DNA of 18,993 bases from an uncultured Dorea sp. (GTDB lineage: Bacteria > Bacillota > Clostridia > Lachnospirales > Lachnospiraceae): assembly GCA_910586965.1 (NCBI GenBank), contig CAJUMF010000051.1, forward strand, positions 1 through 18,993, given 5' to 3'. The position numbers and the translations under genes are program-made. The notes beneath the pieces are model-generated. The model was not told where the DNA came from. It did no database searches and saw only the letters and a list, made by a program, of their open reading frames with translations. This document shows, piece by piece, positions 13,083 to 18,993 of the stretch. Position 1 is the stretch's first letter. Every line of letters starts with the position of its first letter.

Positions 13083-14492
13083 ATGAGTGAATCGACAAGA
13101 ATGTTACTTGGACTCGTAATTGGAATTGTACTGATGATTGTCCTTGTAATGAAGACAAAGGTACATACCTTTATCGCGCTGCTTTTAGCAGCAGTTGTGA
13201 CCGGAGTTATCGGCGGCATGCCGATTGCGGATGTTACAGGAGCAAACGGAGAGACTGTCGCCGGGCTGATGACTGCCATCAAAGACGGATTCGGGAACAC
13301 GTTAAAAAGCACAGGTATCATCATCGGGCTTGGAGTTATGATGGGCGGTATCCTGGAAAAGTCGGGAGCGGCGGAGAAGATGGCGTTCAGCTTTATCAAA
13401 GCCATCGGCAAGAAAAAAGAAGAATGGGCGCTGGCAATCACCGGCTGGTTTATCTCGATTCCGGTATTTGCAGATTCTGCAATCGTAATCTTTGCACCGC
13501 TCTGCAAGGCGATGTCCAAGGTGACCGGGAAATCCGTTGTAGGCTTAGCACTTTCCCTTGCCTGCGGCTTACAGCTTACCCACTGCCTGGTGCCGCCCAC
13601 GCCGGGGCCTCTGACCGCGGCGGGCATGTTGAATGTGGATGTCGGGCAGATGATTATCGGAGGCGCGCTTATCTCCGTTCCAATGCTTATCGTCATTGTA
13701 TTTTACACAAAGTGGATCGGAAAAAAGATTTACCAGATACCGACGGAAGACGGCGGGTATGAGAGAAAAGAATATAAGCAGGAATACATAAAATCTATGG
13801 AAGAGTTAGAGGCTCTGATGGATGCAAAGGAACTTCCGGGGCTGTGGGTATCCATCGCGCCAATCGTCATCCCGCTTGTCCTCATTCTCACAAAGACGGT
13901 GTTAAGCTTTGCGGGAATCGGCGGCGGAGTCTTAGGAGAGGTTATCGCGTTCTTCGGCGAGCCAATCGTAGCTCTTGGAATCGGAACCGTGCTTGCTATC
14001 TACGGGCTTGTTAAAAATGAGGAGAACAAAGTAGTCCTTGGCATGATGGACGGAGCTATCAAGGACACGGGAATCATCATGCTGATTACCGGGGCGGGAG
14101 GCTCTCTTGGAAATGTCATCAAAGTCAGCGGTATCGGAGATGCCCTTGGAGAGACCGTATTGTCATGGGCGGTTCCGGCGATTCTCATACCGTTTATCAT
14201 CGCGGCTCTGATGAGGATTGCCCTTGGTTCCGCAACGGTAGCCATCACCACGGCAGCATCCCTGACAGCGCCGCTTATGGGAATGCTGAGCATCAGCCCG
14301 CTTTTGATGTCACTGTCCTGCTGCGTGGGAGCGATATCCTTCTCCTACTTCAACGACAGCGGATTCTGGGTATTCAACGGAATGTTCGGGCTGACGGAGC
14401 TTAAGGACCAGATAAGATGTAAGACGGCAGTTTCCCTGATCATGGCAGGCGTCGGAATCATTGAGCTATTAGTTTTGCAGTTTGTATTATAG
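13083..14492 (+). CDS. GntP-family permease, probable sugar-acid transporter
   Basis: A 469-residue polytopic membrane protein of the gluconate:H+ symporter (GntP) family, rich in hydrophobic segments from residue 8 on. Characteristic stretches include GGILEKSGAAEKMAFSFI, FADSAIVIFAPLCKAM and the loop HCLVPPTPGPLTAAG, the family's most conserved part. As first gene of an operon with glucarate and galactarate dehydratases, it most likely imports an aldaric acid, though known relatives take up gluconate and related acids; the substrate is inferred from context. In-frame ATGs at 13017 and 13071 exist, but AGGAGG (13065-13070) abuts the second. ATG 13083 has GAGG 6 bases upstream and AGGAGG 12 bases upstream, and starts just before the first membrane segment. 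Confidence 0.88.
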   Translation: MSESTRMLLGLVIGIVLMIVLVMKTKVHTFIALLLAAVVTGVIGGMPIADVTGANGETVAGLMTAIKDGFGNTLKSTGIIIGLGVMMGGILEKSGAAEKMAFSFIKAIGKKKEEWALAITGWFISIPVFADSAIVIFAPLCKAMSKVTGKSVVGLALSLACGLQLTHCLVPPTPGPLTAAGMLNVDVGQMIIGGALISVPMLIVIVFYTKWIGKKIYQIPTEDGGYERKEYKQEYIKSMEELEALMDAKELPGLWVSIAPIVIPLVLILTKTVLSFAGIGGGVLGEVIAFFGEPIVALGIGTVLAIYGLVKNEENKVVLGMMDGAIKDTGIIMLITGAGGSLGNVIKVSGIGDALGETVLSWAVPAILIPFIIAALMRIALGSATVAITTAASLTAPLMGMLSISPLLMSLSCCVGAISFSYFNDSGFWVFNGMFGLTELKDQIRCKTAVSLIMAGVGIIELLVLQFVL

Positions 14493-14507
14493 AAAGGAGC
14501 ATGTAAA

Positions 14508-15398
14508 ATGGCATTTATACCAAAGGGAGTTATCCCCCCAATCATTACGCCGCTCACAGATGACGGCGAGGTTAATTACGAAGTCTTGAGGCAGATGGTC
14601 AACCATCTGATCGGTCAGGGAGTGCACGGACTTTTTCCGCTCGGGACCACCGGAGAGTTCTATGCGTTTGACGACGATACATACCGGAAGATTTTGGAGA
14701 CCGTAAAAGACGAGACAGCAGGGCGGGTTCCGGTGTACGGCGGCGCCAACCACATTACCACAAGGGGAGTGATCCGCCTGGTGAAAATCTGCGAGGAAGT
14801 AGGGGTGGACGCGGTATCTGTACTTACGCCGATGTTCGTATCCCAGACACAGGAAGAGCTGTATGATTATTTCTCGGAAATCGCCGCAAGCACCACGCTG
14901 CCGATTATTTTATACAACAACAAACCGAAGACAAATGTTACCATCACACCAGATACGGTTGCAAAACTGGCGAAGATTGACAATATCGTGGCGGTAAAAG
15001 ACAGCACCGGCGACATGACGAATGCGGCAGAGTATATCCGGCTGACAAGGGATATTCCGGACTTTTGCGTACTGATGGGAAGAGACACGCTGATTCATGC
15101 GGCGCTCTGCTACGGGGCTACCGGGGCCATCGCCTCCTGCGCCAATGTGGCGCCGAGGATTGCGGCGGATATTTACGACAAATATATGGAAGGCGACCTT
15201 AAAGGTTCTCTGGAGGCACAGTTTACACTGGCGCCGCTGCGGATTGCCTGCGGTATGGGAACATTCCCGGCGGTGATAAAGGAAGGACTCGTGCAGCAGG
15301 GATTTGCAGTAGGAAAATGCCTTGCGCCCATTTCGGAACTCAAGCCTGAGGAAAAAGAGAAACTTCACAAAGTTCTTGAAGATATGAAATTAGTGTAG
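14508..15398 (+). CDS. DapA-family (DHDPS/NAL superfamily) lyase, probable 5-keto-4-deoxyglucarate aldolase
   Basis: A 296-residue TIM-barrel Schiff-base enzyme. It has the pyruvate-carboxylate-binding motif GTTGE (46-50), the conserved tyrosine Y136 in ILYNNKP, and the Schiff-base lysine K164 in AVKDSTGD. The superfamily includes dihydrodipicolinate synthase, N-acetylneuraminate lyase, KDG aldolases and 5-keto-4-deoxyglucarate dehydratase (KdgD). The operon also encodes GudD, with GarR next door and glycerate kinase nearby, and no 2-oxoglutarate semialdehyde dehydrogenase is seen. Cleavage to pyruvate and tartronate semialdehyde therefore fits better than the KdgD dehydratase/decarboxylase reaction. 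No GarL-type (HpcH class II) aldolase lies in the window. AAAGGAG 8 bases upstream; the gap to the permease gene is 15 bases. Confidence 0.82.
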   Translation: MAFIPKGVIPPIITPLTDDGEVNYEVLRQMVNHLIGQGVHGLFPLGTTGEFYAFDDDTYRKILETVKDETAGRVPVYGGANHITTRGVIRLVKICEEVGVDAVSVLTPMFVSQTQEELYDYFSEIAASTTLPIILYNNKPKTNVTITPDTVAKLAKIDNIVAVKDSTGDMTNAAEYIRLTRDIPDFCVLMGRDTLIHAALCYGATGAIASCANVAPRIAADIYDKYMEGDLKGSLEAQFTLAPLRIACGMGTFPAVIKEGLVQQGFAVGKCLAPISELKPEEKEKLHKVLEDMKLV

Positions 15399-15412
15399 AG
15401 AAAGGGGAAAGA

Positions 15413-16741
15413 ATGATGGCAAAGATTACAAAGATGGAAGTGTATCCGGTAGCGGGTAAAGATTGTATGGAGTTAAACTTAAGCGGCGCGCACGCACCAT
15501 TTTTCACAAGAAATATCGTGATTCTACATGCGGACAACGGCGATACGGGAGTCGGAGAAGTGCCGGGAGGAACAAAGATTACGAAAGCCCTTGAGGAGTG
15601 CATCCCGATTGTAGAAGGAACGAACATAGCGGAGTACAAAAGCACCTTGCTGAAGGTGAAAAAGTATCTGGACTCCAGGGGCGAGGAGGATGTGCGCGGC
15701 AATCAGACCTTTGACCTGCGTACAGGCGTGCATGTAGTTACGGCAATAGAGGCTCCCTGCCTTGACCTTTTGGGAAAACTCCTCGGGGTTCCGGCGTGCG
15801 AGCTTTTAGGAGACGGGCAGCAGCGGGATAAGGTCCGCATGCTGGGGTATCTTTTCTTCGTCGGCGACCGCAAAAAGACGGACCTTCCTTATGATGAAGA
15901 GCCGGATGCGGACTGCGAGTGGTACAGAATCCGCCACGAGGAGGCGCTTACCGCGGAAAAGATTGTAGCATTTGCAAAGGCAACACAGGAAAAATACGGT
16001 TTCCAGGACTTTAAGCTCAAGGGCGGCGTGCTCCCGGGCAATGAAGAGATGGATGTTATCCGCGCCATGAAAAAGGAATTCCCGGATGCCCGGATTGACC
16101 TTGACCCTAACGGCGGATGGCTCCTTGAGGAGGCGGTTGAGTATGTAAAAGGCATGCAGGGAATCCTCACCTACTGCGAAGACCCGTGCGGGGCGGAGGG
16201 TGTGTATTCCGGAAGAGAGATTATGAGCGAGTTCCGCAGGCGGACAGGATTCCCGACGGCGACAAACATGATTGCCACAGACTGGAGAGAGGTGAGCCAT
16301 TCCCTGGAGTCTCAGGCGGTGGACATCATCCTGGCCGACCCGCACTTCTGGACCATGAGTGGTTCCGTGCGAGTTGCCCAGATGTGTCATGACTTTGGCT
16401 ATACATGGGGCTCCCACTCCAACAACCACTTTGACATCTCTCTTGCAATGTTTACCCAGGTGGGCGCGGCGGTCCCGGGCGAGTACAATGCACTGGATAC
16501 CCACTGGATCTGGCAGGAAGGCGTTGAGCGTCTGACAAAAGAACCTCTGCAGATTGTGGATGGGTGTGTGGCAGTGCCGAAAAAGCCGGGCCTTGGCATC
16601 GAGGCGGATATGGAGCAGATTAAAAAAGCACACCAGCTTTACCTTGACAACTGTCTTGGCGGAAGGGATGATTCCGTGGTTATGCAGTACCTGATCCCGG
16701 GGTGGAAATTCAATCCTAAGAAACCATGTCTGGTAAGATAG
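15413..16741 (+). CDS. gudD: Glucarate dehydratase
   Basis: A 442-residue enolase-superfamily enzyme that dehydrates D-glucarate (and L-idarate in characterised relatives) to 5-keto-4-deoxy-D-glucarate, using Mg2+. All catalytic positions known from E. coli GudD are found at a constant offset of -4: the KxK pair K201/K203 in DFKLKGG, D231 and N233 in DLDPNGGW, E256 in YCEDPCG, N285 in TATNM, D309 in ILADPHFW, and H335 in WGSHSNNH. Length is close to the E. coli enzyme (446). Two ATGs stand in tandem (15413, 15416) behind an AAAGGGGAAAG site, so the start is uncertain by one residue. Third gene of the operon, 14 bases after the lyase gene. Confidence 0.96.
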   Translation: MMAKITKMEVYPVAGKDCMELNLSGAHAPFFTRNIVILHADNGDTGVGEVPGGTKITKALEECIPIVEGTNIAEYKSTLLKVKKYLDSRGEEDVRGNQTFDLRTGVHVVTAIEAPCLDLLGKLLGVPACELLGDGQQRDKVRMLGYLFFVGDRKKTDLPYDEEPDADCEWYRIRHEEALTAEKIVAFAKATQEKYGFQDFKLKGGVLPGNEEMDVIRAMKKEFPDARIDLDPNGGWLLEEAVEYVKGMQGILTYCEDPCGAEGVYSGREIMSEFRRRTGFPTATNMIATDWREVSHSLESQAVDIILADPHFWTMSGSVRVAQMCHDFGYTWGSHSNNHFDISLAMFTQVGAAVPGEYNALDTHWIWQEGVERLTKEPLQIVDGCVAVPKKPGLGIEADMEQIKKAHQLYLDNCLGGRDDSVVMQYLIPGWKFNPKKPCLVR

Positions 16742-16742
16742 G

Positions 16743-17699
16743 ATGTCTGGAAAGGTATTTATCCCGCAGCCGGTGGACCGGGAGGGAGAACGGTATCTGG
16801 AAGAAAGGGGATACCAGATTGTGCGCGGCTGCGGAAAAACAGACAAGGAGTCATTAAAGAAAGACATTGCTGAATGTGACGCTATGCTTTTGCGGACGCT
16901 TAGGATAGACCGGGAAGTTTTGTCGGCAGCAAAAAGGCTTAAGGTGGTCGCAAGGCACGGCGCGGGATATGACAATCTTGACTGGCAGGCTGCGAAAGAG
17001 ATGGGTATCCAGGCGACTTATTCTCCGGATACGACAGCGCTTTCCGTGGCGGAGTTCACCATTTCTTCTATACTAACGCTGGCAAAGATGACCGAGACAT
17101 TCCAGAAGGAGCTGCGGCGCGGGAATTTTGATTATAAGTTCACGCATAAGGGGATGGACGTGGCAGGGAAAACGTTTGGCATCGTCGGATTTGGGAGAAT
17201 CGGGCGGCTTGCTGCGAAAAAGGCGGCTGCGGGGCTTGATATGAAGATTGCCGCTTATATTCCCCGCCCGGAAGGGAAAGATATCCCGGATTATGTCAGA
17301 GTGACGGACTGGGAGACGCTTTTTCGGGAATCGGATTTTATCAGCGTCCATGTGCCGGGCGGCGGGAAAAATCATCACTTAATCGGAGAAAGAGAATTTT
17401 CCTGTATGAAAGAAACTGCCTATATGGTAAACGTATCCAGAGGCGGGGTGATGGATGAAAATGCATTTGCAGATGCAGTGAGAAAAGGAAAGATAGCGGG
17501 CGGGGCCATTGACGTGTTCGGGACGGAGCCTCCTGAGGCAGACTGCCCTCTGTTTGGACTTGACCATGTAATACTGACGCCGCATATCGGCTCTAATACG
17601 GCGGAATGCATGGCACGGATTGGGCTGGATACTGCAAAGGACATTCATCTCGTCCTTTCCGGGGAAAAACCAAGACATCCGATTGAAGGGAAAAAGTAA
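16743..17699 (+). CDS. D-isomer-specific 2-hydroxyacid dehydrogenase (hydroxypyruvate/glyoxylate reductase-like)
   Basis: A 318-residue oxidoreductase of the SerA/GhrA superfamily. It has the nucleotide-binding motif GFGRIG (149-154) and the catalytic triad R233 (NVSRGGV), E262 (FGTEPPE) and H281 (LTPHIGSN). After the second Rossmann strand the usual acidic residue of NAD enzymes is missing (IAAYIPRPEG) and an arginine is nearby, hinting at NADP(H) use. Substrate is not certain: hydroxypyruvate, tartronate-related acids or glyoxylate would fit the operon. It begins one base after the gudD stop codon with no clear ribosome site of its own, so translation is probably coupled to gudD. Confidence 0.85.
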   Translation: MSGKVFIPQPVDREGERYLEERGYQIVRGCGKTDKESLKKDIAECDAMLLRTLRIDREVLSAAKRLKVVARHGAGYDNLDWQAAKEMGIQATYSPDTTALSVAEFTISSILTLAKMTETFQKELRRGNFDYKFTHKGMDVAGKTFGIVGFGRIGRLAAKKAAAGLDMKIAAYIPRPEGKDIPDYVRVTDWETLFRESDFISVHVPGGGKNHHLIGEREFSCMKETAYMVNVSRGGVMDENAFADAVRKGKIAGGAIDVFGTEPPEADCPLFGLDHVILTPHIGSNTAECMARIGLDTAKDIHLVLSGEKPRHPIEGKK

Positions 17700-17712
17700 A
17701 TGAGGTGAGGAT

Positions 17713-18762
17713 ATGAAATCACAGTATGTCATCAAAATAAAAGATAATGATAATGTAGCGGTCGCCATACATGACCTGCCCTCCGGAACGGAAGTCCTGC
17801 CGGGGCTTAAGGTGTGCGATGAGATTCCCCAGGCGCATAAAATCGCACTCGAGGATATTCCCGCAGGGGGAGAGATCATCCGATACGGCGTAGTCCTGGG
17901 GTATGCCAAAGACGAAATCGCAAGGGGGCAGTGGATCAATGAGCATATGCTCAATCTTCCGGAGAGTCCTTCTGTGGAAAATCTGCCCTACGGCACGAAC
18001 ATTGTAAGGAAAGAAGAACTGCCGTTAAGTGAACTTCTGATTGGCATGCAGTGCGGCGGAAGTGATGCTTTCAGCGGAATCACCGCCAATCCCAGCGCCG
18101 GGTATGCGGCGGATATGCTTGTGCGGGGCGGCGCCACAGTCCTGTTCAGCGAGGTGACAGAAGTCCGTGACGGCGTGCAGATGCTGGCGGCGAGATGCGT
18201 GGATGAAAGGGTGCGTGACCGTCTGGCAGAAGAGATGAAGTGGTACGATGATTATCTGGACGCCGGCGGCGTGGACAGAGATGCGAATCCGACACCGGGC
18301 AATAAAAAGGGCGGTCTTGCAAATATCGTGGAGAAAGCCATGGGTTCTATCGCCAAATCCGGCACAAGCCCTATTGTTGAGGTGTTAAGCCCGGCGCAGA
18401 AGCCGACAAAACATGGGCTTATCTACGCGGCGACTCCGGCCAGCGGTATCGTATGCGGACCAAGCCAGGTTGCCAGCGGTATCGGGCTCCAGGTATTTAT
18501 GACAGGCAGGGGAACACCTTATGGTCTGGATATCAGCCCTGTGATAAAAGTGTGCAGCCGCAACGAGATGAAAAACCACTGGTTTGACATGATAGATATC
18601 TCGGCGGGGGCGGTGGCGACCGGCGAGGCGACTATCGCAGATGTGGGAACAGAGATTTTCCATATGATACTAGACGTTGCCAGCGGAATGAAAGAGCCTT
18701 ACAGCGACAGATACGGATTCCACAACGATATGTGTATATTTAATCCGGCTCCGATTACATAA
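17713..18762 (+). CDS. garD: Galactarate dehydratase-like protein (GarD/UxaA family) lacking the central region
   Basis: A 349-residue protein. Residues 1-95 match the SAF-like N-terminus of GarD/UxaA (VIKIKDNDNVAVAIHDLPSG; HKIALEDIPAGGEIIRYG), and residues 103-349 match the C-terminal domain (GMQCGGSDAFSG, then TANPSAGYAADM; ANPTPGNKKGGLANIVEKA; VEVLSPAQKPTKHGLIYAAT; ending FNPAPIT). E. coli GarD has 523 residues and joins these parts through about 170 residues, including a GxRxDGxxGTRN-like segment. Here NLPYGTNIVRK passes directly into EELPLSELLIGM, so the middle is missing in frame. Activity is uncertain. Both ends of the family alignment are intact, and the ribosome site (AGGTGAGG) is good, so it should be translated. 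Last gene of the operon, 13 bases after the dehydrogenase. Confidence 0.85.
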   Translation: MKSQYVIKIKDNDNVAVAIHDLPSGTEVLPGLKVCDEIPQAHKIALEDIPAGGEIIRYGVVLGYAKDEIARGQWINEHMLNLPESPSVENLPYGTNIVRKEELPLSELLIGMQCGGSDAFSGITANPSAGYAADMLVRGGATVLFSEVTEVRDGVQMLAARCVDERVRDRLAEEMKWYDDYLDAGGVDRDANPTPGNKKGGLANIVEKAMGSIAKSGTSPIVEVLSPAQKPTKHGLIYAATPASGIVCGPSQVASGIGLQVFMTGRGTPYGLDISPVIKVCSRNEMKNHWFDMIDISAGAVATGEATIADVGTEIFHMILDVASGMKEPYSDRYGFHNDMCIFNPAPIT

Positions 18763-18836
18763 GAAATGTTATGTAACTATGACGAGCAGGCAGTCCTTAA
18801 GGGGGCGCCAGCTCGCCGTAGAGTCATTGGAGAAAG
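18763..18836. other. Short gap between garD and the rRNA promoter region
   Basis: Holds an imperfect symmetric stretch (CGAGC at 18783-18787 facing GCTCG at 18811-18815, with ATGA/TCAT outside) but no T-run. No clear intrinsic terminator separates the sugar-acid operon from the downstream promoter. Confidence 0.35.
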
Positions 18837-18870
18837 AAAAAATGCAAAAAATGTAAAAAAATTAAAAAAA
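18837..18870 (+). promoter_or_regulatory. Phased A-tracts (UP-element-like) before the rRNA promoter
   Basis: Four A-tracts of 6, 6, 7 and 7 bases start at 18837, 18846, 18855 and 18864, exactly 9 bases apart, ending four bases before the -35. Such A-rich DNA just upstream of -35 resembles the UP elements that boost rRNA promoters. Confidence 0.6.
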
Positions 18871-18874
18871 GGGG

Positions 18875-18903
18875 TTGACACTTTCTTTATATGGTGATAT
18901 TAT
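18875..18903 (+). promoter_or_regulatory. Strong sigma-A promoter, probably of an rRNA operon
   Basis: A consensus TTGACA (18875-18880) and TATTAT (18898-18903) are separated by exactly 17 bases. With the A-rich upstream DNA and the rRNA-type leader that follows, this is most likely an rrn promoter. Start of transcription is expected near 18910. Confidence 0.8.
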
Positions 18904-18909
18904 AATCGA

Positions 18910-18993
18910 GCTGAGCCGCTGAGGCGGAGGAAAACAGCGAAACAAAAAGGACCTTGATAATTAAATAATAGACAACATCCCTGAAAATTCTAA
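18910..18993 (+). ncRNA. Leader of an rRNA operon (partial; 16S gene expected beyond the window)
   Basis: The leader begins with nested stems (GCTG 18910-18913 with CAGC 18935-18938; CCGC 18916-18919 with GCGG 18924-18927). It continues with ACCTTGATAATTAAATAAT and ACATCCCTGAAAATTCTAA. Firmicutes rRNA leaders have this plan: promoter, GC stem, then a TTTGAAAACTAAA-like stretch used in antitermination and 16S processing. No 16S sequence is inside the window, so this rests on architecture. Confidence 0.65.

Noticed and set aside
15806..16975. Long open frame (389 codons) on the minus strand opposite gudD
   Set aside because: It lies wholly antisense to gudD and the dehydrogenase start, whose catalytic residues are all present. 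It has no recognisable domain and is a by-product of codon bias in GC-rich genes.

Overview
The window looks like chromosomal DNA of a gut-type Clostridia/Firmicutes, most likely Lachnospiraceae. This is inferred from AGGAGG-type ribosome sites, sigma-A promoters, LacI/CUT1 sugar-uptake genes, a DUF1703-type AAA/nuclease gene, and an rRNA-operon promoter and leader at the right edge with the Firmicutes layout. No CRISPR array, tRNA or insertion sequence was seen.

Left third (1-5540) is an eroded region. It holds a 31-codon remnant of an alanine/sodium symporter beside an intact XRE-cupin regulator; an SH3/M23 peptidoglycan hydrolase that lacks its 3' end; and a LacI-controlled CUT1 sugar ABC transporter on the minus strand. 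That transporter has a stop codon inside its binding-protein gene and a second permease cut off after about 30 codons. The M23 gene and this permease gene meet head-on at one junction (about 1842-1853). The promoter, operators and LacI repressor of the transporter still look intact.

Middle (5540-11650) holds control and end-of-pathway genes: glycerate kinase and CdaR on the minus strand, then an unrelated AAA/PD-(D/E)XK gene, then a large PrpR-like regulator on the plus strand. Two identical 14-bp palindromes lie upstream of glycerate kinase at about -41.5 and -82.5.

Right part (11650-18762) is an aldaric acid (glucarate/galactarate) catabolic locus: garR alone, then a five-gene operon of a GntP-family permease, a DapA-family lyase, glucarate dehydratase (gudD), a 2-hydroxyacid dehydrogenase and a galactarate-dehydratase-like protein (garD). 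Proposed route: uptake by the permease; dehydration by GudD/GarD to 5-keto-4-deoxyglucarate; cleavage by the DapA-family lyase to pyruvate and tartronate semialdehyde; reduction by GarR to glycerate; phosphorylation by glycerate kinase.

The main points for a second look are: (1) GarD appears to lack about 170 central residues, in frame. (2) The PrpR-like regulator has lost Walker A, Walker B and GAFTGA, while the garR and permease operons share a novel box, GYCAATAG-N20-TAnAAT, over a weak -35. (3) A DapA-family lyase stands where E. coli uses GarL. (4) The M23/permease head-on junction.
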